From an uncultured Rhodospirillales bacterium (GTDB taxonomy: Bacteria; Pseudomonadota; Alphaproteobacteria; Acetobacterales; Acetobacteraceae), in the NCBI GenBank assembly GCA_903928895.1, contig CAIYSR010000171.1, forward strand, positions 1-55,070: DNA of 55,070 nt. The letters run 5' to 3'. Under the pieces are notes generated by a model. The model made no database searches. It was not told the origin of the DNA and saw only the letters and a program-made list of their open reading frames with translations. The position numbers were made by a program, and so were the translations under genes. Each line of letters begins with the position of its first letter. Within the stretch, counting starts at the first letter, position 1. This document shows positions 26,012-34,548 of this stretch, piece after piece.

Positions 26012-26298
26012 GCCGGATGTCTCCCCATTCGTGGGCGCGCAATTTGAAGCTGCGACAGAAAATATCCGGAGATGTTCCGTTTTCGTTAAGGCAGACGGGC
26101 CATTGCGGGTCGCCGGTTTGAAATCCGGCTGGGGGGGGGGAGCCGGGCATGGGGCTGATGGGGAGGTGATGGGTGGCGCTTTGCTTACCCATCCTACGCG
26201 CTAAGAGGCTGATGGGATGGAAGTTCTTGGGTTCTTTTTTCAGAAAAGAAGGTGCTTGCTTTGGTTTCAGGGCGGGAGGTGATGGGTTGAAACCCATG
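26012..26298. other. Non-coding stretch between the Flp pilin and tgt
   Basis: No gene is seen. The part next to the pilin (26040-26090) is relatively AT-rich and may hold its promoter. A diverged copy of the GCTTCGCTTACGCACCCTAC repeat lies at about 26177-26199, and a degenerate copy of the AT-rich palindrome lies at 26221-26258, just downstream of tgt. Confidence 0.5.
26221..26258 (-). terminator. Degenerate AT-rich palindrome downstream of tgt
   Basis: AAGTTCTTGGGTTC, TTTTTTCAGAAAAGAA and GGTGCTTGC resemble the better-preserved copies at 27461, 28605 and 35963. Relative to tgt it has the same orientation as the other 3'-end copies, so it may act as a terminator. Base changes weaken the stem. 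Confidence 0.4.
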
Positions 26299-27420
26299 CT
26301 AGGCGGGGGAGTCTCCGGCGGTCCACCGGGTGCGGATTTGGGTGGCGGTGGATTGGAGGGTTTGGGTTTGGATGGCGTGGCGGAGGGTGGCCATCAGGTC
26401 CTGGTAGTATTGGATGTTGTGCCAGGTGAGGAGGATGGGGCCGAGCATTTCGCCGGATTTGAAGAGGTGGTTGAGGTAGGCGCGGCTGTGGCGGGTGCAG
26501 AGGGGGCAGGTGCAGGCGGGGTCGAGGGGGCTTGGGTCGTCGGCGAAGCGGGCGTTTTTCATGTTGAAGACGCCGTTTCGGGTGTAGGCGCGGGCGGTGC
26601 GGCCGGCGCGGGTGGGGATGACGCAGTCGAACATGTCGATGCCGCGGGCGACGGCGCCGATGAGGTCGTCCGGCGTGCCGACGCCCATGAGGTAGCGGGG
26701 GTGGGATTCGGGGAGGTGGGGGATGGTGACGTCGAGCGTGTCGAACATCATTTTCTGGCCTTCGCCGACGGCGAGGCCGCCGATGGCGTAGCCTTCGAAG
26801 CCGAGGGAGGTGAGGGCGCGGGCGGAGGTTTCGCGCTGATCGGGGTAGATTGAGCCCTGGACGATGCCGAAGAGGCCGTAGCCGTCGCGGGGCTGGAAGG
26901 CGGTTCGGCAGCGGTCGGCCCAGCGCATTGAGAGGTCCATGGAGGCTCGGGCTTCGTCGGGGGTGGCGGGGAAGGGCGTGCACTCGTCGAAGGCCATGGT
27001 GATGGTGGCGTCGAGCAGGTGCTGGATTTCGATGGAGCGTTCGGGGGTGAGCCGGTGGGCGCTGCCATCGATGTGGGAGCGGAAGGTGACGCCGTCCTGG
27101 TCCAGTTTTCGCAGTTTGGAGAGGGACATGACCTGGAAGCCGCCGGAATCCGTGAGGATGGGGCCGGGCCAGTCGGCCATTTTGTGCAGGCCGCCGAGGC
27201 GGGCGACGCGCTCGGCACCGGGGCGGAGCATGAGGTGGTAGGTGTTGCCGAGGATGATCTTGGCGCCGGTGGCGCGGACGGCGTCGGCGGTCATGCCTTT
27301 CACGGTGCCGGCGGTGCCGACTGGCATGAATACGGGGGTTGGTACGTCCCCGTGGGCGGTGTGCAGGGTGCCGGTTCGGGCGGCGCCGTCGGTGGCGTGG
27401 CGGGTCCAGGAGAGGGTCAT
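26299..27420 (-). CDS. tgt: Queuine/preQ1 tRNA-guanine transglycosylase
   Basis: Tgt swaps guanine-34 for preQ1 in tRNAs with GUN anticodons. The protein has 373 residues. Key residues visible are D91 in DSGGFQ, the nucleophile D265 in [20 protein letters not shown] at about 214-222, and the zinc site C303, C305, C308 and H334. The 3' end is followed by a degenerate AT-rich palindrome. It is divergent from the EamA transporter gene and works with queF, queG and queA in this window. Confidence 0.97.
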   Translation of the reverse strand: MTLSWTRHATDGAARTGTLHTAHGDVPTPVFMPVGTAGTVKGMTADAVRATGAKIILGNTYHLMLRPGAERVARLGGLHKMADWPGPILTDSGGFQVMSLSKLRKLDQDGVTFRSHIDGSAHRLTPERSIEIQHLLDATITMAFDECTPFPATPDEARASMDLSMRWADRCRTAFQPRDGYGLFGIVQGSIYPDQRETSARALTSLGFEGYAIGGLAVGEGQKMMFDTLDVTIPHLPESHPRYLMGVGTPDDLIGAVARGIDMFDCVIPTRAGRTARAYTRNGVFNMKNARFADDPSPLDPACTCPLCTRHSRAYLNHLFKSGEMLGPILLTWHNIQYYQDLMATLRHAIQTQTLQSTATQIRTRWTAGDSPA

Positions 27421-27460
27421 GGCGGTGGGATAGCTTGGTTGGGGGGGGTGTCAAAGGGTG

Positions 27461-27540
27461 AAAGTTTTTTGCTTCTTTTTTTCAAAAAAGAAGTGCTTTT
27501 GAAGGGCTTCTTTTTTGAAAAAAAGAAGCAAAAAACGTTT
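27461..27540. repeat. Pair of AT-rich palindromes between divergent genes
   Basis: Two palindromes of the form GCTTCTTTTTT(T)-centre-AAAAAAGAAG lie back to back at 27461-27496 and 27504-27540, in opposite orientation. Each is flanked by AAAGTTTTTT/AAAAAACGTTT. They sit between the tgt start (27420) and the EamA start (27574), so they are not 3'-end terminators of either gene. Confidence 0.8.
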
Positions 27541-27573
27541 TATCCATGCCTGTGTGAGCGGCGGAGTGGTTTG

Positions 27574-28413
27574 ATGCGGATGGGGACGGTGGGGTTGGTG
27601 GCGGTGGCGATGGTGGCGTTTGCGGGGAATTCGCTGCTGGCGCGGGGGGCGCTGGCGGAGGGGGGGATCGATGCGGTGAGTTTTACGGCGATCCGGATTG
27701 TTTCTGGGGCGGTGGCGCTGGGCGGGGTGTTGGTGGCGCAGGGGCGTGGGGGGGAGCGGCCGGGGAACTGGGGGTCGGGCGTGGCGTTGCTGGCGTATGC
27801 GTTGGGGTTTTCGTTGGCGTATCTGCGGCTGGGGGCGGCGACGGGGGCGTTGATTTTGTTCGCGTCGGTGCAGGGGACGATGATTGCGTGGGGGGTGATG
27901 CGGCGGGAGTGGCCGACCGGGGTGGAACTGGTGGGGCTGGGGATCGCGTTTGCCGGGTTTGTTTATTTGCTGCTGCCGGGGCTGCGGGCGCCGGATCCGG
28001 TGGGGAGCGTGTTGATGATGGGGGCGGGGGCGGCGTGGGGGGTCTATACGTTGCGGGGGCGGGGGAGGGGGCGGCCGTTGGAGGAGACGGCGGGGAATTT
28101 TGTGCGGGCGGGGGTGATGTGTTTGCCGGCTTTGGCGATGCCGTGGTTGGGGGGGCGTGTTTCGGGTGAAGGGGTTGGGCTGGCGGTGGTCTCGGGAGTG
28201 GTGACCTCGGGGCTGGGGTATGCGATCTGGTATCGGGCGTTGCCGGGGCTTTCGACGACGCAGGCGGCGACGGTGCAGTTGACGGTGCCGATGATTGCAG
28301 CATTCGGGGCGCTGGTGATGTTGGGGGAAGTGCTGACGCTGCGGCTGGTGGGGACGAGTGTTTGTATTCTTGGGGGGGTGGCGGTGGCGATATTGGTAAG
28401 GCGGAGGGGGTAG
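27574..28413 (+). CDS. EamA/DMT-family transporter
   Basis: This integral membrane protein of 279 residues has about ten hydrophobic segments in two EamA halves. The first half starts GLVAVAMVAFAGNSLLARGA, with the usual TAIRIVSGAVALG. The second half contains ALAMPWLGG and TSGLGYAIWYRALPGLSTTQ, a typical DMT stretch. The ATG at 27574 is used, and an ATG two codons later is possible. Substrate is unknown. Third positions are strongly G-rich. AT-rich palindromes in the same orientation lie just before (27504) and just after (28417) the gene. Confidence 0.87.
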   Translation: MRMGTVGLVAVAMVAFAGNSLLARGALAEGGIDAVSFTAIRIVSGAVALGGVLVAQGRGGERPGNWGSGVALLAYALGFSLAYLRLGAATGALILFASVQGTMIAWGVMRREWPTGVELVGLGIAFAGFVYLLLPGLRAPDPVGSVLMMGAGAAWGVYTLRGRGRGRPLEETAGNFVRAGVMCLPALAMPWLGGRVSGEGVGLAVVSGVVTSGLGYAIWYRALPGLSTTQAATVQLTVPMIAAFGALVMLGEVLTLRLVGTSVCILGGVAVAILVRRRG

Positions 28414-28416
28414 GAA

Positions 28417-28644
28417 GGGCTTCTTTTTTGAAAAAAAAGAAGCAAAAAACTTTTATTTGTTAAGGGGTTGGAGGGAATTGGCCAGGAGGAGGGGCGAAGC
28501 CAATAGGCTTTTGGGCTTTGCCGCTCTCCCGACGATGGGTCGTGGGGGTGATGGTGCGCCGCGCTTCGCTTACGCACCCTACAGACCGGGAGAGGCGGGG
28601 GATGAAGTTTTTTTGTTTCTTTTTTTTCAAAAAAAGAAGCGCTT
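28417..28644. repeat. Convergent AT-rich palindromes and a dispersed repeat between EamA gene and queA
   Basis: The copy at 28417-28454 follows the EamA stop and the inverted copy at 28605-28644 runs into the queA stop, so each could terminate the gene before it. Between them lie a GGGGCGAAGCC/GGCTTTGCC-type imperfect hairpin (about 28490-28530) and a GCTTCGCTTACGCACCCTAC repeat at 28561-28582. No gene is seen. Confidence 0.7.
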
Positions 28645-29695
28645 ACTTGCTTCTCTCGAGCAGCGTCGCATCGCCATAACTGTAGAACCGATAGTTGTTG
28701 GCGATGGCGTGGGCGTAGGCGTTGTGCATGCGGGTGTGGCCGGCGAAGGCGCAGGTGAGCATGTAGAGGGTGGAGCGGGGGAGGTGGAAATTGGTGAGGA
28801 GGACGTCGGCGCTGCGGAAATTATGGCCGGGGAGGATGAAGAGGGCGGTTTCGGCGTGGAAGGGGTGGACGATACCGTGTTCGTCGGTGGCGGATTCGAG
28901 GAGGCGTAGCGTGGTGGTGCCGACGGCGATGAGGCGGTGGCCTGCGGCGCGGGCGGCGTTGATGCGGGCGGCGGATTGGGGGGTGATGTGGCCGCGTTCG
29001 GCGTGGATCTGGTGTTGGCGGACGTCGTCATGGCGGAGCGGGAGGAAGGTGCCGGCGCCGACGTGCAGCGTGATGGTTTCGCGCTGGATGTTTTTCGCGG
29101 CCAGGCGGGCGAGGAGGGTGGGGGTGAAGTGGAGGCCGGCGGTGGGGGCGGCGACGGCGCCTTGGTGCTGGGCGAAGATCGTTTGGTAGTCGGTGGTGTC
29201 GGTTTGGGTGGGGCCAGTGGGGCGGGGGATGTAGGGGGGGAGGGCCAGGGCGCCGGCTTGGTTGAGGGCGTCGGTGAAGGCTTCGGCTTCGAGGTTGAAG
29301 CGGAGCGTGACGTTGCCGCCGTCGTGGAGGGTTTCGATGGTGGCGGTGAGGGTGGTGCTGTTGTCGAAGGTCAGGCGGTCGTGGGGGTGGAGGCGTTTTG
29401 AGTTGCGGGCCAGCGCGTGCCAGGTGCCGTCGGGGAGGGGGCGATCGAGGGTGATGCCGATGCGGGCGTTGCCGCGGTGGGCGGTGAGTTGGGCGGGGAT
29501 GACGCTTGTGTCGTTGGCGATGAGGAGGTCGCCGGGGCGGAGGAGATCGGGGAGGTCGTGGATGTGGTGGTCGGTGAGATCGGTGGCGACGTGAAGGAGG
29601 CGGGCGGCGTCGCGCGGGCGGGCGGGCTCGATCGCGATGCGGTCGGGCGGAAGGGTGAAGTCGTAGTCGCTCGCGTTGAGCGCGGGCGGGTCAAT
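28643..29695 (-). CDS. queA: S-adenosylmethionine:tRNA ribosyltransferase-isomerase, no canonical start codon
   Basis: QueA moves the ribosyl part of SAM onto preQ1-tRNA to make epoxyqueuosine. The frame reads NASDYDFTLPPDRIAIEPAR, LLRPGDLLIANDTSVIPAQL, GAVAAPTAGLHFTPTLLARL, HVGAGTFLPLR, TTLRLLESA and LLTNFHLPRSTLYMLTCAFA, and ends DATLLERSK: an intact QueA of about 350 residues. Upstream of the homology there is no in-frame ATG, GTG, TTG or CTG before a stop. The best-placed codon is ATT at 29695, which overlaps the VOC gene stop as ATTGA, mimicking the ATGA overlaps elsewhere in the window. Initiation may be at ATT through translational coupling, or there is a sequence error. Confidence 0.88.
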   Translation of the reverse strand: MDPPALNASDYDFTLPPDRIAIEPARPRDAARLLHVATDLTDHHIHDLPDLLRPGDLLIANDTSVIPAQLTAHRGNARIGITLDRPLPDGTWHALARNSKRLHPHDRLTFDNSTTLTATIETLHDGGNVTLRFNLEAEAFTDALNQAGALALPPYIPRPTGPTQTDTTDYQTIFAQHQGAVAAPTAGLHFTPTLLARLAAKNIQRETITLHVGAGTFLPLRHDDVRQHQIHAERGHITPQSAARINAARAAGHRLIAVGTTTLRLLESATDEHGIVHPFHAETALFILPGHNFRSADVLLTNFHLPRSTLYMLTCAFAGHTRMHNAYAHAIANNYRFYSYGDATLLERSK

Positions 29696-30083
29696 CGCGG
29701 GAATAGGTGCTGATCTCGATGAGGTTGCCGTCGGGGTCGCGGCAGTAGATGGAGGTCATCGGGCCGAGGGCGCCGATTTTGGCGGCGGGGCCTTCGGTGA
29801 TTTCGATGCCGCAGGCGTGGAGATGGGCGACGATGTCGGCGGGGCCGATGGCGGTGGTGAAGCAGAGGTTGTGCGAGCCGGGAACCGGGGCGGCGGCGGT
29901 GATGCGGGCGGCGTCAGCGGGATCGAGGTTAATTTTCTGGCCGCCGAAGCGCAGCGCGGTGCGGTTGTGCAGGCCGAATTCCTCGCGTTCCATGCCGAGG
30001 ACGCGCTGGAACCAGGACGCGGTGATTTCGACGTCGGCGCAGGCGAGGACGAGGTGGTCGAGGCGGTCTACGGTGAAGCGCAT
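29691..30083 (-). CDS. VOC (glyoxalase/dioxygenase fold) family protein
   Basis: The 130-residue protein has the paired beta-alpha-beta-beta-beta VOC fold. It starts FTVDRLDHLVLACADVEITA with a metal-ligand His in DHLVL, has WFQRVLGMER, NRTALRFGGQKINL, GSHNLCF and ends IYCRDPDGNLIEISTY, with the second metal-ligand Glu. It resembles lactoylglutathione lyase-like proteins of unknown substrate. Its stop overlaps the presumed ATT start of queA. It reads in the same direction as the downstream queA. Confidence 0.88.
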   Translation of the reverse strand: MRFTVDRLDHLVLACADVEITASWFQRVLGMEREEFGLHNRTALRFGGQKINLDPADAARITAAAPVPGSHNLCFTTAIGPADIVAHLHACGIEITEGPAAKIGALGPMTSIYCRDPDGNLIEISTYSRD

Positions 30084-30117
30084 CTTCAGAGGCCTTTGTC
30101 AGTTGGAAGGCGCTTGT

Positions 30118-30558
30118 TCATATCGACAGCTCTTTTTCGACTTCGATGCTATCCGGTGTTGCAGGCAGTGGCAGCCGGATCGCATGACTAGCAAGAAAAC
30201 CTTTCAGATCCGATGACATCTTTGGCCAATGCCGCGCCACAAACTCCTTCTTGGGCTTGTAACCAGCTTTCGCCAAATCGAACAAGGGGTCATGAAGAAC
30301 GAGAAACCAATCTCTTCGCAACGGCGTCGAGGTCGGTGCAGGGAACAGCATGTATAGTTGTTTTCCGTAGTACTTTGCGTGGCAAGTCGGCCTGGCTTTC
30401 TGCTGTGTCTTCAGAGGTATTCCATTCTTGTCCAACAAGAGCAGATCAACTCCATCGACGTCTGCCTCGGGGACAAAGACGCGATACCCGGCTCGGATCA
30501 AGATTGCTGAGACCTCAGCACGATTGGCCGCTTCGATCAGCTTTCGATCAAAGATCAA
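30118..30558 (-). CDS. Small PD-(D/E)XK-nuclease-like protein of low GC
   Basis: The protein has 146 residues. The N-terminal helix (KLIEAANRAEVSAILIRAGY) and the core VDGVDLLLLDKNGIPLKTQQKARP show the order expected of restriction-like nucleases: D38, then Q52-x-K54 after a strand. WFLVLHDPLFDL follows. This resembles small group-I-intron-associated-type endonuclease folds. Base composition is near 50% GC against about 70% around it, which suggests recent acquisition. No methyltransferase or toxin partner adjoins. It sits 6 bp from the class I fumarase stop, on the same strand. The nuclease call is a fold-level inference. Confidence 0.65.
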   Translation of the reverse strand: MIFDRKLIEAANRAEVSAILIRAGYRVFVPEADVDGVDLLLLDKNGIPLKTQQKARPTCHAKYYGKQLYMLFPAPTSTPLRRDWFLVLHDPLFDLAKAGYKPKKEFVARHWPKMSSDLKGFLASHAIRLPLPATPDSIEVEKELSI

Positions 30559-30563
30559 GAAAT

Positions 30564-32213
30564 CTACTCCATCCCGTCGTAGAAATCGTTGCCTTTGTTG
30601 TCGATCACGATGAACGCCGGAAAATTTTCGACCTCGATTTTCCAGACGGCTTCCATGCCGAGTTCGGGGAATTCGAGGACTTCGACTTTGCGGATGCAGT
30701 CCTGGGCGAGGCGGGCGGCGGGGCCGCCGACGGAGCCGAGGTAGAAGCCGCCATAGGCTTTGCAGGCGTCCTTGACGGCGCGGGAGCGGTTGCCTTTGGC
30801 GAGCATGACGAAGCTGCCGCCGGCGGCCTGGAAGTCGTTGACGTAGCTGTCCATGCGGCCGGCGGTGGTGGGGCCGAAGGAGCCGGTGGCCATGCCGGTG
30901 GGGGTTTTGGCGGGGCCGGCGTAGTAGACAGGGTGGTTCTTGAGGTAGTCGGGCAGGCCGCCGCCGGCGTCGAGACGGTCCTTCAGTTTGGCGTGGGCGA
31001 TGTCGCGGGCGACGACCATGGTGCCGGTCAGCGAGAGGCGGGTTTTGACGGGCAGGGTGGTCAGCACGGCGCGGATTTCGGCCATGGGGCGGTTGAGGTC
31101 GAGGTTGACCACCTCGGCCCCGAGGATGTCGTCGGTGGCTTCGGGGAGGTAGTGCGAGGGGTCGTGCTCGAGTTGTTCGAGGAAGATGCCCTCGGGGGTG
31201 ATTTTGGCTTTGATCTGCCGGTCCGCGCTGCAGGAGACGCCGATGCCGATGGGGAGGCTGGCGCCGTGGCGGGGCAGGCGGATGATGCGGACGTCGTGGC
31301 AGAAATATTTGCCGCCGAACTGGGCGCCGATGCCGTTCTTGCGGCTGAGGTCGAGGACTTGCTGCTCAAGTTCTAGGTCGCGGAAGGCGTGGCCGGATTT
31401 GTCGCCTTTGGTGGGGAGCTGGTCGAGCCATTTGGTGGAGGCGAGCTTGACGGTTTTGAGCGTGGTTTCGGCCGAGGTGCCGCCGATGACGATGGCGAGG
31501 TGGTAGGGCGGGCAGGCGGAGGTGCCCAGCGTTTTCATTTTGGTGTCGAGGAAGGCGAGGAGTTTGGCCGGGTTGAGGACGGCGCGGGTTTCCTGGAAGA
31601 GGAAGGTCTTGTTGGCGGAGCCGCCGCCTTTGACGACGAACATCATGTGGAATTCGTCGGCGTGGTGTTCGCCGGGGCTGGCGTAGATGTCGAACTGTAC
31701 AGGCAGGTTGTTGCCGGTGTTGACCTCCTCATACATCGAGAGGGGGGCGTTCTGCGAGTAGCGCAGGTTGGTTTCGGTGTAGGTGCGGGCGACGCCCCAG
31801 GAGATGGCTTCCTCTTCGTCGCCCCCCCCTTGACCATCGGTTACCCAGACGCGCTGGCCTTTTTTGCCGAAGACGATCGCGGTGCCGGTGTCCTGGCACA
31901 TGGGCAGGACACCGCCGGCGGCGATGTTGGCGTTTTTCAGGAGGTCGAGGGCGACGAAGCGGTCATTCGCGGAGGCTTCGGGGTCGTCGAGGATTTTGGC
32001 GAGCTGGGCGAGATGGGCGGGGCGGAGGAGGTGGTTGACCTCGTGGATCGCCGCGAAGGTGAGCTGGGTGAGGGCTTCGGGGGCGATCTTGAGGATGGTC
32101 TTGCCGTCGGCGGTGGTGGTGGAGACGCCCTCGATGTCGAGCTTGCGATAGGGTGTCGGGTCCTCGCCGAGGGGGAACATCGGGCTGTAGAGGAAGTTCG
32201 CGGGGCGGGTCAT
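30564..32213 (-). CDS. Fumarate hydratase class I, iron-sulfur type
   Basis: This [4Fe-4S] fumarase has 549 residues from the ATG at 32213. An in-frame ATG at 32384 would include sequence coding for sspB in another frame and was rejected. Features include the N-terminal fumerase domain ([20 protein letters not shown] with a cluster Cys), [20 protein letters not shown] with the second Cys, and [13 protein letters not shown]. The C-terminal domain contains [12 protein letters not shown]. The reaction is the same as FumC at 17589. The pair suggests iron- or oxygen-dependent switching, although no regulator site was identified. Confidence 0.94.
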   Translation of the reverse strand: MTRPANFLYSPMFPLGEDPTPYRKLDIEGVSTTTADGKTILKIAPEALTQLTFAAIHEVNHLLRPAHLAQLAKILDDPEASANDRFVALDLLKNANIAAGGVLPMCQDTGTAIVFGKKGQRVWVTDGQGGGDEEEAISWGVARTYTETNLRYSQNAPLSMYEEVNTGNNLPVQFDIYASPGEHHADEFHMMFVVKGGGSANKTFLFQETRAVLNPAKLLAFLDTKMKTLGTSACPPYHLAIVIGGTSAETTLKTVKLASTKWLDQLPTKGDKSGHAFRDLELEQQVLDLSRKNGIGAQFGGKYFCHDVRIIRLPRHGASLPIGIGVSCSADRQIKAKITPEGIFLEQLEHDPSHYLPEATDDILGAEVVNLDLNRPMAEIRAVLTTLPVKTRLSLTGTMVVARDIAHAKLKDRLDAGGGLPDYLKNHPVYYAGPAKTPTGMATGSFGPTTAGRMDSYVNDFQAAGGSFVMLAKGNRSRAVKDACKAYGGFYLGSVGGPAARLAQDCIRKVEVLEFPELGMEAVWKIEVENFPAFIVIDNKGNDFYDGME

Positions 32214-32220
32214 GGCGGGC

Positions 32221-32733
32221 TCAGCTCTTGGGTGGGGGGCGGCGGCGGAAGGCGTCGAGGCTGACGACCTGGTGGGGCTCGGGCTTGGGTTCCTCGGCGG
32301 CGGCGGCTTGTGGTTCAGGTTCGGGTTCGGGTTCGGGCGCCGGTTCGGTTTGCGGCTGGGTGAAGCGCATGCCGTGGCGGACATAGGGGTCGGCGAAGGC
32401 GGTGATGGCGGCGAAGGGGATGCGCAGCGTGGCGGGGACGCCGCCGAAGGAGAGGCCGATCGACATCAGCTGGGCGTCCTCGTCGACGATGAGGTCCCAG
32501 AACTGGTGCTGGACGACGATGGTCATCTCTTCCGGGTATTGCGCCTTGAGGCGGGCGGGGATGGCGACGCCGGGATGGGTGGTGTTGAAGGTGATGTAGA
32601 AATGATGGCCGCCGGGCAGGCCGTGCGCGGCGGCGTGCTGGAGGGCGCGCAGCATGACCTGACGCAACGCCTGTTCCATCCAGGCGTCGTAGGGCAGCAG
32701 GCTCTCGGGGGGGCGGGTGGTTTCGTCTTCCAT
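32221..32733 (-). CDS. sspB: SspB-family ClpXP adaptor
   Basis: SspB tethers ssrA-tagged proteins to ClpX for degradation. The start at 32733 gives 170 residues, and an ATG 10 codons upstream is less likely. The fold signature is clear: [55 protein letters not shown] and [12 protein letters not shown]. The C-terminal tail is acidic/proline-rich and ends [12 protein letters not shown], corresponding to the flexible ClpX-binding tail. The ssrA gene lies immediately upstream on the same strand, so adaptor and tag RNA adjoin. Confidence 0.92.
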   Translation of the reverse strand: MEDETTRPPESLLPYDAWMEQALRQVMLRALQHAAAHGLPGGHHFYITFNTTHPGVAIPARLKAQYPEEMTIVVQHQFWDLIVDEDAQLMSIGLSFGGVPATLRIPFAAITAFADPYVRHGMRFTQPQTEPAPEPEPEPEPQAAAAEEPKPEPHQVVSLDAFRRRPPPKS

Positions 32734-32848
32734 GGCACGATCCGGGGGGTGACGGGTTCCCATAGCGCCAAGGGGGGTTGGGGGGAAGGGTGGGCGTGTG
32801 GGGGGGGGCGCGGCGAGGGGCGCGATCGCCGAAGACGGCGACGTGGTG

Positions 32849-32877
32849 CAAAAGGCGTTGCACGAAGCCGTGCAACG
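32849..32877 (-). terminator. Terminator-like hairpin after ssrA
   Basis: CGTTGCACGGCTTCGTGCAACG forms a 9-bp stem with a GCTTC-type loop on the minus strand (32877-32856) and is followed by CCTTTTGC. It probably ends the ssrA precursor upstream of sspB. Confidence 0.55.
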
Positions 32878-32879
32878 GT

Positions 32880-33165
32880 TTGCAGGCTACACTGCACCGC
32901 TTTGCGGTGCAGTGGGGGGCATTCTGTTGCCCGGGGCCCCCCTAACCGCGCCTATCGCTTATGCAGCGACGGCGAGCGCCTGATTGTCGTTGGCACTTGT
33001 GAATTGACCCGATAACGGCGGAATCATGCCGGGCAAAAGATGGGTCTTTACCACGCGTGTCGAGCCTGTTTCACCCCCATGAGGCCCCTTCCGACTCGCC
33101 GGGAGGGGTATGGTGGAGGCGCCGGGCACTGCCCCCGGGTCCACAACGCTTATTCCAACCACCGT
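32880..33165 (-). ncRNA. ssrA: Two-piece (permuted) tmRNA
   Basis: tmRNA rescues stalled ribosomes and tags their products. The acceptor piece is encoded first: a T-arm (CCGGG, 7-nt loop, CCCGG), then CGCCTCC-A-CCA ending at 33111. The coding piece starts GGGGGTGAAACAGG at 33078, and its first seven bases pair with CGCCTCC (with two G-U pairs) to make the acceptor stem. The tag is ANDNQALAVAA followed by TAA (about 32991-32959). A perfect hairpin, CTGCACCGC/GCGGTGCAG, lies at 32892-32912. The permuted order is typical of alphaproteobacteria. Outer ends are approximate. It is divergent from thyX and upstream of sspB. Confidence 0.93.
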
Positions 33166-33238
33166 TTATCGCCATAGTCGGCAAGCCGACAAACAAGATA
33201 TAGGCGTTCCCCGCGGCGAATTCCAGAGGATACCGACG

Positions 33239-34174
33239 ATGAGCCTGAACGACGAGCAGAAAGCCGAGATCGAGGCGTTGCGGGCGCAGAGTGCTCCGAC
33301 GCGGCGGGCGACGGTGCCGGCGTTGGAGGAGATGCTGTACACGGCCAGGCCGGTGCTGGATCATGGGTTCGTGCGGGTGATCGATTATATGGGCGACGAT
33401 GCCGCGGTGGTGCAGGCGGCACGGGTTTCCTATGGGCGGGGGACCAGAAAGGTATCGGAGGATGCGGGGTTGATCCGCTACCTGCTGCGGCATCGGCATA
33501 CGACGCCGTTCGAGATGTGCGAGATCAAGTATCACGTGAAGCTGCCGATTTTCGTGGCGCGGCAGTGGATCCGGCATCGGACGGCGAACGTGAATGAGTA
33601 TTCGGCGCGCTATTCGATCCTGGATCGGGAGTTCTATCTGCCGGCGCCGGAGCACCTCGCGGCGCAGTCGGCGTCGAACCGGCAGGGGCGGGGGATGGTG
33701 CTGGAAGGGCAGGAGGCGATGGAGGTGCTGGATCTGCTGCGCGACGACGCGATGCGGGCATATGACCATTATGCCTGGATGCTCAACGAGGGCGGCGAGG
33801 GGGAGGTGGTGGATCCGGGCCGGCGGGGGCTGGCGCGGGAGCTGGCGCGGATGAACTTGACGCTCAACACCTATACGCAGTGGTACTGGAAGACGGATCT
33901 GCACAATCTGCTGCATTTCCTGTCGCTGCGGGCGGATGCGCATGCGCAGTACGAAATCCGGGCCTATGCCGAGGTGATGCTGGAGAGCGTGGCGGCGTGG
34001 GTGCCGGCGACGTATGCGGCGTTTGTGGATTATCGGCTGGGGGCGGTGACGTTCTCGGCCGCGATGCTGGCGGTGGTGACGCGGATGCTGGCGGGGGAGG
34101 CGGTGGAGCAGAAGGGGAGCGGGCTGTCGAAGCGGGAGTGGGACGAGATGATGGGGGCGTTGGGGCGGGGTTGA
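33239..34174 (+). CDS. thyX: FAD-dependent thymidylate synthase
   Basis: ThyX makes dTMP from dUMP using methylene-tetrahydrofolate and reduced FAD. The ATG at 33239 with an AGAGGA ribosome site gives 311 residues. The ThyX motif [13 protein letters not shown] starts at R112 and binds FAD/d[31 protein letters not shown] and [12 protein letters not shown] are further family blocks. It is divergent from ssrA. Confidence 0.96.
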   Translation: MSLNDEQKAEIEALRAQSAPTRRATVPALEEMLYTARPVLDHGFVRVIDYMGDDAAVVQAARVSYGRGTRKVSEDAGLIRYLLRHRHTTPFEMCEIKYHVKLPIFVARQWIRHRTANVNEYSARYSILDREFYLPAPEHLAAQSASNRQGRGMVLEGQEAMEVLDLLRDDAMRAYDHYAWMLNEGGEGEVVDPGRRGLARELARMNLTLNTYTQWYWKTDLHNLLHFLSLRADAHAQYEIRAYAEVMLESVAAWVPATYAAFVDYRLGAVTFSAAMLAVVTRMLAGEAVEQKGSGLSKREWDEMMGALGRG

Positions 34175-34200
34175 AGAGGATACGCGGATCGCGTATAGAT

Positions 34201-34548
34201 ATGTCTGGTCGGATCTGGGTGCTGATCGAATTCGAGATTGATCCGCATGACGTTGTCCACGTCCGGTTCGAACGAGGCGACGGATTTATCGAGTTTGTCG
34301 GCGATCTGGAGCTCGATGGCGGCGTGGTGATGCTGCTTCGCTGCCATGTCCACGGCAGTGGTCCGAATCGGCTTGGCATCGCTGGGCTTGCCGGGCTGGC
34401 GCAACAGGTTTTGGAGTATCTCGATGTTGACGAAATCCGCGTTGCTGGAGCGGCTCGCACGACTGGGGCCAGTCCGGGCCGTCAACCAACCCCCCTTGTC
34501 TTCCGACGAGGCGGAGGTCGTGGCCTTGCACGGAAGCGGCCGGCTTGA
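34201..34548 (+). CDS. Uncharacterised small protein, first of an overlapping pair
   Basis: The 115-codon frame begins MSGRIWVLIEFEIDPHDVVH and continues VRFERGDGFIEFVGDLELDG and LAQQVLEYLDVDEIRVAG, a plausible alpha/beta protein for about 80 residues. The rest (ARTTGASPGRQPTPLVFRRG) overlaps the next gene by 125 bp in another frame and looks like shadow sequence. The original stop may have been lost, or the overlap may be real. I do not recognise a family. It lies 26 bp after thyX, and the pairing with an HTH gene recalls toxin-antitoxin layouts. Confidence 0.45.
   Translation: MSGRIWVLIEFEIDPHDVVHVRFERGDGFIEFVGDLELDGGVVMLLRCHVHGSGPNRLGIAGLAGLAQQVLEYLDVDEIRVAGAARTTGASPGRQPTPLVFRRGGGRGLARKRPA

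Noticed and set aside
29371-29694. TTG-started frame at the 5' end of queA
   Set aside because: Its translation is low-complexity S/T/P sequence. The QueA homology lies in the neighbouring frame.
33110-33238. Upstream extension of thyX
   Set aside because: It overlaps the ssrA acceptor piece, and MSLNDEQ at 33239 with a good ribosome site is preferred.
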